A stretch of 64,000 bases of DNA from Paenalcaligenes hominis (GTDB lineage Bacteria; Pseudomonadota; Gammaproteobacteria; Burkholderiales; Burkholderiaceae_B): positions 620,001-684,000 of the forward strand of contig NZ_JAATIZ010000001.1 of NCBI RefSeq assembly GCF_011927625.1. Direction: 5' to 3'. The position numbers and the translations under genes were made by a program. A model generated the notes under the pieces. The model saw nothing but the letters and a program-made list of their open reading frames with translations, searched no databases and was not told where the DNA came from. Position 1 is the stretch's first letter, and every line of letters begins with the position of its first letter. This document shows positions 58,170-64,000 of the stretch, one piece after another.

Positions 58170-59366
58170 ATGTCTAATGTTCGCCGTGTGGCGTGGCATC
58201 CGCTACGTGTAGTTCTGATTTCGGCCACACTTTTAGTGGCCGCATGTGGTGAAAAACCGCAGCAGCAAGATATGGCGGGCATGAAAATACCTGTAAGTGT
58301 GGTGCAGGTACAACCTGAGGTCACTCCTATTTTTGTCGAGTTACCAGGCCGTGTAGAAGCCATTGAAGAAGCTCAGGTTCGCGCTCGTGTTAATGGGGTA
58401 GTAGAGGCCATCAACTTTGAACAAGGCGCCGAAGTCAAAGAAGGTGACTTGCTTTTTACTATTGATTCTGCTCCATATGTGGCTGCACGAGATCAAGCTT
58501 TAGCACAAGTAAGAAACGCAGAGGCAGCGGCTAAAACAGCCAACTCCTTAGCACAGCGCTATGGCAAATTAATTAAAGAAAATGCCATCAGCCGCCAAGA
58601 ATACGACAATGCCATGGCTGAAGTGCAACAAAGCCGGGCCAATATTGAGTTAGCTAAAGCTGGCTTGAAAACGGCAGACATTAATTTAGGCTATACCAAA
58701 GTGACTGCCCCGATCAGTGGTCGTATAGGCAAAGCTGAAATTACTAAAGGTGCATTAGTCAGCGCGACCCAAGCAACCCATTTAGCGACTATTCAGCGCA
58801 TTGATGAGCTTTACGTGGACATCAGTCGTCCCGTGGGGGAAGTGCTCGCTATACGTAAAGCCATCACTGAGGGCAAGCTAAAAGCCGATGATCAAGGTCA
58901 AGCCCCAGTTAAAGCGATTTTCGATGATCGCAGCGAGTACGCAGAGCAAGGTAAGTTGCTTTTTTCTGGGGTTGCTGTCGATCCTTCAACCGGTCAGTTA
59001 AATATGCGTGCTTTGTTTCCCAATCCCAATCACGATTTACTACCAGGTATGTTTGTACGTGTACGCCTAGAACAAGCAATCAGCGAGAATGCATTATTGG
59101 TGCCCACCCAGGCCGTGCAATATGCCACTAGTGGTGCTGCTTCACTCATGGTGGTCGAAGAAGGCGTGGTTAAAGCCGTACCTGTCAAACTAGGCAGCCA
59201 AGTCGATGGTCGTATTATGGTGACCGAAGGGCTAGAGCCTGGGGCGACCGTTATAGTTGCGGGTTTCCAAAAAATTCGTCCTGGCGCACCAGTGCAACCG
59301 ATGCCATGGCAGGATGGGGCTGACTCAGAAACGCCCGCGGCTTCTACTACTGCTGATAACGGATAA
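58170..59366 (+). CDS. RND efflux periplasmic adaptor (AcrA/MexA-type)
   Basis: This 398-residue membrane-fusion protein has a lipobox ending near Cys26 (LLVAAC). A biotinyl-lipoyl half-motif (VRARVNGVVEAINFEQGAEV) follows, with a coiled-coil hairpin of about 70 residues, then GYTKVTAPISGRIGKAEITKGALV and beta-barrel and membrane-proximal domains. It links the inner-membrane pump to the outer-membrane channel in a MexAB-OprM-like system. AGGAG precedes its ATG. No tetR-type regulator gene is adjacent. Confidence 0.95.
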   Translation: MSNVRRVAWHPLRVVLISATLLVAACGEKPQQQDMAGMKIPVSVVQVQPEVTPIFVELPGRVEAIEEAQVRARVNGVVEAINFEQGAEVKEGDLLFTIDSAPYVAARDQALAQVRNAEAAAKTANSLAQRYGKLIKENAISRQEYDNAMAEVQQSRANIELAKAGLKTADINLGYTKVTAPISGRIGKAEITKGALVSATQATHLATIQRIDELYVDISRPVGEVLAIRKAITEGKLKADDQGQAPVKAIFDDRSEYAEQGKLLFSGVAVDPSTGQLNMRALFPNPNHDLLPGMFVRVRLEQAISENALLVPTQAVQYATSGAASLMVVEEGVVKAVPVKLGSQVDGRIMVTEGLEPGATVIVAGFQKIRPGAPVQPMPWQDGADSETPAASTTADNG

Positions 59367-59371
59367 ATTTT

Positions 59372-62300
59372 ATGCCACAGTTTTTTATTGATCGTCCCAT
59401 TTTTGCGTGGGTCGTTGCGTTGGGCATTAGCTTATTGGGCTTGTTATCCTTGCCCAATATGCCTATATCGCAGTATCCCGAGGTAGCGCCCCCTACTATT
59501 TCCATTACTGCAACTTATCCAGGCGCATCTGCCGAAGACGTTGCCAGTAGTGTAGCCAGTGTGATTGAAAATGAACTAAACGGTTCGCCTGGTCTTTTGT
59601 ACTACGAGTCGGTCAGTGACTCATATGGTCAAACTAATATTCTTGCTACGTTTGAGCCAGGTACAGATCCTGACATGGCTCAGGTTGATATACAAAACCG
59701 CGTGGCTAATATTACATCTACCTTGCCTGCAGCAGTTGTGCAGCAAGGCTTAAAAATTGAAAAAAGTAACGCAGGCTTTTTGTTAGTGGTGGCCGTGTCT
59801 TCAACTGATGGCACTTTAGACCAAACAGAGCTGGCGGATTACATTAAGCGCAATGTACAAAACGCCATATCTCGTGTGCCAGGCGTAGGTAAGTTTCAGC
59901 TGTTTGCCGCTGGACGTGCGATGCGGGTTTGGGTTGATCCCGAACAGCTCGTTAGCTATAACCTCAGCATGGCTGAAATCAATACGGCTTTGGCTCAACA
60001 AAACGTATTGGTATCTGCGGGTATCTTAGGCTCTCCGCCTAACCCTAAAGCACAGCGCGTGACGGCACCTATTGTAGTGAATGGCCAGTTACGTACTGCT
60101 GAAGAGTTTGGTAATGTGGTGTTGCGCGCCAACCCCGATGGTTCATCAGTACGTCTTAAAGACGTGGCCCGCGTAGAGGTTGGCGCCGATAACTATCAGT
60201 TCGGTGCGCGTTTAAATGGTCACACCACCGCGGCGTTTGCTGTGTCGTTGGCACCTGATGCCAATGCGTTATCCACAGCTAAGGGCATTAAAGCCAAAAT
60301 GGAAGAGCTATCTGAATTCTTCCCTGCTGGCATTCGTTACGATATTCCATACGACACGTCTCCTTATATTGAAACCTCCATTGAGCAGGTCGTCCATACT
60401 TTAATTGAAGCATTGGTCTTGGTGTTCATTGTGATGTATGTGTTTTTACAAAACATCCGCTACACCATTATTCCTGCCTTAGTCGTACCGGTTGCTATTT
60501 TAGGTGCGCTAGCTGTTATGAACGCTTTGGGCTTCTCCATCAACGTACTGACTATGTTTGCCATGGTGCTAGCGATTGGTATTTTGGTGGATGATGCGAT
60601 TGTGGTGGTGGAAAACGTCGAGCGCATCATGGCCGAAGAGGGGTTAAGCCCCAAAGAAGCCACCATTAAAGCCATGCCGCAAATTAGTGGCGCAATTGTG
60701 GGTATTACGTTGGTGCTGACGGTGGTGTTCTTGCCACTCGCCTTTATGTCTGGCTCAGTGGGGGTCATTTACCGTCAGTTTGCCGTGGCCATGGCCGTCT
60801 CTATAATGTTTTCGGGCTTTTTAGCTTTGGCTTTTACCCCTGCTTTATGCGTGACCATTTTAAAGCCCATTCCTAAAGGGCAGCATGGTGTAGAAAAGCG
60901 CGGATTTTTCGGATTGTTTAATCGCTTTTTCGGCAGAATCACGCACGGCTATATGCGCTTTATAGGTATTAGCTTAAAAGGCGTTGGTCGCATGATGTTG
61001 GTGTACTTGGTTCTTGTCGTCTTGCTAGGCTGGACGTACATGCGTATGCCGACGGCGTTCTTACCCGAGGAAGATCAAGGCTTTGTGCTGGCGAATATCG
61101 AGTTGCCTGCTGGCTCTACGGCAAACCGTACGGTAGAAATCATCGAGCACGTCGAGCAATACTTTAAAGATCAGCCACAGGTTAAAGATATTGTGGCGGT
61201 TCAAGGCTTTAGCTTCAACGGTAATGGGCTTAACTCGGCCATTGCTTTTGTGACACTTAAAGACTTTAGTGAGCGTCGAGCAGCGGGTGATTCAGCCGGA
61301 GCTATTTCTGGCAAAGCCATGCAAAATTTGCTATATGGTTTGCCCGATTCAATGGTGTTTGCTCTAGTGCCTCCTGCAATTAGCTCTTTAGGTAACGCGG
61401 CCGGCTTTGATATGCGCCTCGAAGACCGAGCCAGTTTAGGTCAAGAACGCTTACTTGAGGCCACCCAGCAATTGCTGCAATTGGCTGCTCAAAGCCCCGT
61501 GTTAGCACAGACTCGTGTCACAGGCCTCAGTCCAGGTCGTCAATGGAGTCTCACCATTGACCGTGAAAAAGCCGCTGCCCAAGGGGTAAATTTCGATGAG
61601 GCCGCCAAGCTTATTTCCACGGCATTAGGTGGGGCGTATATTGGTAAGTACACGAACGCAGGCTGGGTTGAAAATATTTGGGTTCAAGCCGAAGACCGAT
61701 TCCGTATGAATATTGATGACGTCTTACGACTGAACGCCAAAAACAATCAAGGTGAAATGGTTCCGCTTAGCACCTTTGTGACAGCGCAGTCTGAGCTGGC
61801 TCCCGTTCAGGTCGTGCGTTACAACAGTTATGAATCCATCCGTATTGGTGGCTCTGCCGCTCCTGGTTACACCACGGGCGAGGCCATGGCGGAAATGGAG
61901 CGCTTGGTGGCTCAACTGCCAGCCGGTTTTGGTTTTGACTGGACAGGTTTGTCATACCAAGAAATTCAAGCTTCAGGCCAAAGCTTAATCTTGATGGGTT
62001 TGGCTATTTTAGTGGTCTTTATGTTGCTATCGGCTCTTTACGAGAGTTGGGCAATCCCATTAGGTGTGATGTTAGCGGTACCGCTTGGTATGTTAGGTGC
62101 TGTGCTGCTTGTGTCCGCGATGGGGATGGCAAATGACGTGTATTTCCAAGTCGGTATGGTCACGGTCATTGGTTTGTCCGCTAAAAATGCTATTTTGATT
62201 ATTGAATTTGCTAAAGATGCTGTGGCTCGAGGTGGGGACTTAATTGAATCCACCATTGAGGCAGCCCGTATGCGTTTCCGCCCCATTATCATGACGTCCT

Positions 62301-62527
62301 TTGCATTTATTCTTGGTGTGACACCTTTAGCGCTTTCCACTGGGGCAGGGGCGGCCAGTCAAAACGCCGTGGGTTTAGGCGTGGTAGGGGGTATGTTAGC
62401 AGCCACACCGCTAGCGGTGATGTTCGTGCCTGCCTTCTTTGTGGCGGTAATTAAAGTCTTTAAGACCAAGCCTCGCCTACTCGGCGCACAAGCAAAAGAG
62501 ATTGAGTCCACAGGAGATAAAGCATGA
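59372..62527 (+). CDS. RND multidrug efflux pump (AcrB/MexB-type, HAE1)
   Basis: This 1051-residue proton-driven trimeric pump has 12 predicted transmembrane helices and two large periplasmic loops. Motifs include the N-terminal FFIDRPIFAWVVALGISLLG and GILVDDAIVVVENVERI, with the paired aspartates of the proton relay. GLSAKNAILIIEFAKDA carries the conserved lysine. Full-length and in frame, it likely exports hydrophobic drugs, dyes and detergents. It is separated from the adaptor gene by 5 bases and overlaps the channel gene by 4. Confidence 0.97.
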   Translation: MPQFFIDRPIFAWVVALGISLLGLLSLPNMPISQYPEVAPPTISITATYPGASAEDVASSVASVIENELNGSPGLLYYESVSDSYGQTNILATFEPGTDPDMAQVDIQNRVANITSTLPAAVVQQGLKIEKSNAGFLLVVAVSSTDGTLDQTELADYIKRNVQNAISRVPGVGKFQLFAAGRAMRVWVDPEQLVSYNLSMAEINTALAQQNVLVSAGILGSPPNPKAQRVTAPIVVNGQLRTAEEFGNVVLRANPDGSSVRLKDVARVEVGADNYQFGARLNGHTTAAFAVSLAPDANALSTAKGIKAKMEELSEFFPAGIRYDIPYDTSPYIETSIEQVVHTLIEALVLVFIVMYVFLQNIRYTIIPALVVPVAILGALAVMNALGFSINVLTMFAMVLAIGILVDDAIVVVENVERIMAEEGLSPKEATIKAMPQISGAIVGITLVLTVVFLPLAFMSGSVGVIYRQFAVAMAVSIMFSGFLALAFTPALCVTILKPIPKGQHGVEKRGFFGLFNRFFGRITHGYMRFIGISLKGVGRMMLVYLVLVVLLGWTYMRMPTAFLPEEDQGFVLANIELPAGSTANRTVEIIEHVEQYFKDQPQVKDIVAVQGFSFNGNGLNSAIAFVTLKDFSERRAAGDSAGAISGKAMQNLLYGLPDSMVFALVPPAISSLGNAAGFDMRLEDRASLGQERLLEATQQLLQLAAQSPVLAQTRVTGLSPGRQWSLTIDREKAAAQGVNFDEAAKLISTALGGAYIGKYTNAGWVENIWVQAEDRFRMNIDDVLRLNAKNNQGEMVPLSTFVTAQSELAPVQVVRYNSYESIRIGGSAAPGYTTGEAMAEMERLVAQLPAGFGFDWTGLSYQEIQASGQSLILMGLAILVVFMLLSALYESWAIPLGVMLAVPLGMLGAVLLVSAMGMANDVYFQVGMVTVIGLSAKNAILIIEFAKDAVARGGDLIESTIEAARMRFRPIIMTSFAFILGVTPLALSTGAGAASQNAVGLGVVGGMLAATPLAVMFVPAFFVAVIKVFKTKPRLLGAQAKEIESTGDKA

Positions 62528-63948
62528 ATGTAGGTATTAAGACCAGTTTGACGGCTTTGTCTGCTGCGTTAGTGTTAGCGGGGTGCTCATTTGCACCCGT
62601 CTACGAGCGCCCAGCTGCACCCGTGGCTGAGCAGTTTGATGCCCTCACCCCCGGCGTCGAGAGTTCGTCTTTGGACCAATTGGGGTGGCAAACCTTTTTT
62701 ACTGATCCTCAGCTGCATGCGTTAATCCAGCTGGCATTAGTTAATAATCGCGATTTACGTATTGCTGTAGATCGTATCGCCGAGGCACAGGCTCAGTTTG
62801 GGGTGGTACAAAGCGATCGCTTTCCCTCTATTGGGGCCGGAGCCAATGCTCAGGTAACACGTAATCCGGCTGATTTACGTCAAGGTGGGCCTGACTCACC
62901 AGCGATCAGCCGCTATTTCCAAGCAGGGGTAGCAGCTACCTCGTTTGAGCTGGATTTCTTTGGCCGGATACGCAATTTAAGTGAAGCCGCTTACGAGCAG
63001 TTTTTAGCGACTGAGCAGGCACAGCGCACGGTGCGTATTAATCTTATCGCACAGTTGGCCGAAGCGTATTTCCGTATGCGTACGGCCGAGCAGTTGTACG
63101 ACTTAACGCAATCGACTTTTGCCAGCCGCGAGCGTTCATACAAGTTAGTGAAGTTGCGTTATGACGTAGGAAGCGCCTCTGATCTAGAACTGAACCAAGC
63201 CATTATGCAAGTAGAAAGCGCCAAAGCCGATGCACAGCAAATGGAGCGAGCGCAAAAGCAAGCGTTTAATGCTTTAACATTATTAGTGGGTACACCGATT
63301 CCCGACGATTTACCAGCCGCTGCAGCGTTTGGTAAAGAGCAAGTCGTAGCCGATATTCCGGTGGGTTTGCCCTCAAGCTTACTCGAGCGGCGTCCAGATA
63401 TCTTAGCCGCTGAGCATCAGCTTAAAGCGGCCTATGCTAACGTGGGGGCGGCTCGGGCTGCTTTTTTCCCTAATATCTCCATCACGGGTATGCTAGGTTT
63501 TGCAAGCCCTTCACTTGGTGCCTTATTTGATTCCGGGCGTACTTTCTGGCAGTATGCGCCACAAATCAGTACACCCATCTTTTCTGGCGGCGCCCTAAGA
63601 GGCAACTTAGACCTTGCCAAAGCCCGCCAGTCTATTGCCGTGTCAACGTATGAAAAGAGCATTCAAGTCGCCTTTAAAGAGGTAGCGGATGCGCTGGCTG
63701 GCGAGCAAACCTATACCGAGCAGTTAAATGCCTTACGGGCCACAGAAAAAGCAGCGGCAGAAACGGTACGTTTAGCTAATTTGCGCTATGAAACTGGGAT
63801 TGATAGCTTTTTACAAGTACAAACTGCTGAAATTAATTTGTACGCCGCGCAACAGCGATTTGTGCAAACGGGTATGGAGTCGTTGTTAAACCGTGTTATG
63901 TTGTATAAGGCCCTTGGGGGCGGTTGGCAATTAGATAGTATTGAATAG
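62524..63948 (+). CDS. RND efflux outer-membrane channel (OprM/NodT family)
   Basis: This 474-residue outer-membrane lipoprotein (lipobox Cys21, LVLAGC) has two OEP domains. The pattern FFTDPQLHALIQLALVNNRDLR, the LPSSLLERRPDILAAEHQLK hairpin region and the repeated LRYETGIDSFLQVQ segment are standard for OprM/CusC-type channels. It completes the tripartite pump with the previous two genes. pdxJ starts 8 bases after it. Confidence 0.95.
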   Translation: MNVGIKTSLTALSAALVLAGCSFAPVYERPAAPVAEQFDALTPGVESSSLDQLGWQTFFTDPQLHALIQLALVNNRDLRIAVDRIAEAQAQFGVVQSDRFPSIGAGANAQVTRNPADLRQGGPDSPAISRYFQAGVAATSFELDFFGRIRNLSEAAYEQFLATEQAQRTVRINLIAQLAEAYFRMRTAEQLYDLTQSTFASRERSYKLVKLRYDVGSASDLELNQAIMQVESAKADAQQMERAQKQAFNALTLLVGTPIPDDLPAAAAFGKEQVVADIPVGLPSSLLERRPDILAAEHQLKAAYANVGAARAAFFPNISITGMLGFASPSLGALFDSGRTFWQYAPQISTPIFSGGALRGNLDLAKARQSIAVSTYEKSIQVAFKEVADALAGEQTYTEQLNALRATEKAAAETVRLANLRYETGIDSFLQVQTAEINLYAAQQRFVQTGMESLLNRVMLYKALGGGWQLDSIE

Positions 63949-63956
63949 GAATTTTA

Positions 63957-64000
63957 ATGATTGAATTAGGTGTCAATATCGATCATGTTGCGACCTTAAG
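63957..64000 (+). CDS. pdxJ: Pyridoxine 5'-phosphate synthase PdxJ, 3'-truncated by window edge
   Basis: Only the first 14 codons are visible. They read MIELGVNIDHVATL, the strongly conserved N-terminus of PdxJ, which makes pyridoxine 5'-phosphate. ATG 63957 has TAGGA upstream and lies 8 bases past the oprM-type stop. Confidence 0.85.
   Translation, partial: MIELGVNIDHVATL

Overview
The window reads as core chromosome of a betaproteobacterium, most likely order Burkholderiales and probably family Alcaligenaceae (inference). The run leuC-leuD-leuB-asd-fimV-truA-...-trpF, the gmk-rpoZ-spoT cluster, an FHA-fused Tad pilus ATPase and a BPSS1780-type membrane protein fit that group. Base composition looks moderate to AT-leaning for the order. 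I cannot name a genus. Nearly every gene belongs to a known family. I saw no insertion sequence, prophage, CRISPR array, tRNA or rRNA gene, and no gene-free stretch exceeds about 230 bases.

Layout. 1-4756 is the 3' half of a Tad/Flp pilus locus (secretin, FHA-CpaF ATPase, TadB, TadC, DUF192 protein). 4737-10544 holds a BPSS1780-type protein and homoserine kinase, dusA, a nitronate monooxygenase-like enzyme, and a CBS protein with a BrkB/YihY protein. 10621-14463 carries a DUF2069 protein, selO, aroC and an M48 lipoprotein protease. 14654-24272 is the leuCDB-asd-fimV-truA group, a TRAP permease pair and trpF. 24318-34507 has a membrane-anchored thioredoxin-like protein, yfeH-crcB, a sirtuin, tRNA deaminase, LD-carboxypeptidase, ybiT, yigZ, alsT, a thioredoxin and a purine permease. 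34601-40193 carries tsaD, plsY and surE-pcm-nlpD-rlmD. 40324-49559 carries argH, ybdG, glnB, an MFS exporter, an rRNA pseudouridine synthase, a glycerophosphodiesterase, ppiD and azlCD. 49556-53893 is the minus-strand cluster xth-(unknown)-gmk-rpoZ-spoT. 54119-55126 holds a 48-residue gene with its own promoter and terminator, and a spermidine-synthase-like gene. 55307-63948 carries a three-gene ABC importer and a complete RND tripartite efflux operon, and the window ends in the first codons of pdxJ.

Functional themes are amino-acid biosynthesis (leucine, threonine/lysine branch, chorismate, tryptophan, arginine), RNA modification (dusA, truA, tadA, tsaD, rlmD, RluF-like), envelope maintenance (nlpD, ppiD, LD-carboxypeptidase, M48 protease, plsY), stringent-response and nitrogen signalling (spoT, rpoZ, glnB) and many transporters.

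I found no clearly new multi-gene system. The best lead is the 48-codon gene at 54119-54265, which has a consensus-like promoter, a hairpin leader next to a perfect Shine-Dalgarno sequence, and a 13-bp terminator. Other points to check are an 18-bp perfect palindrome upstream of the MFS gene, four convergent gene pairs that share exactly four bases at their stop codons, a DUF192 gene whose 3' end contains a terminator-like hairpin, and the absence of rpoS between nlpD and rlmD.
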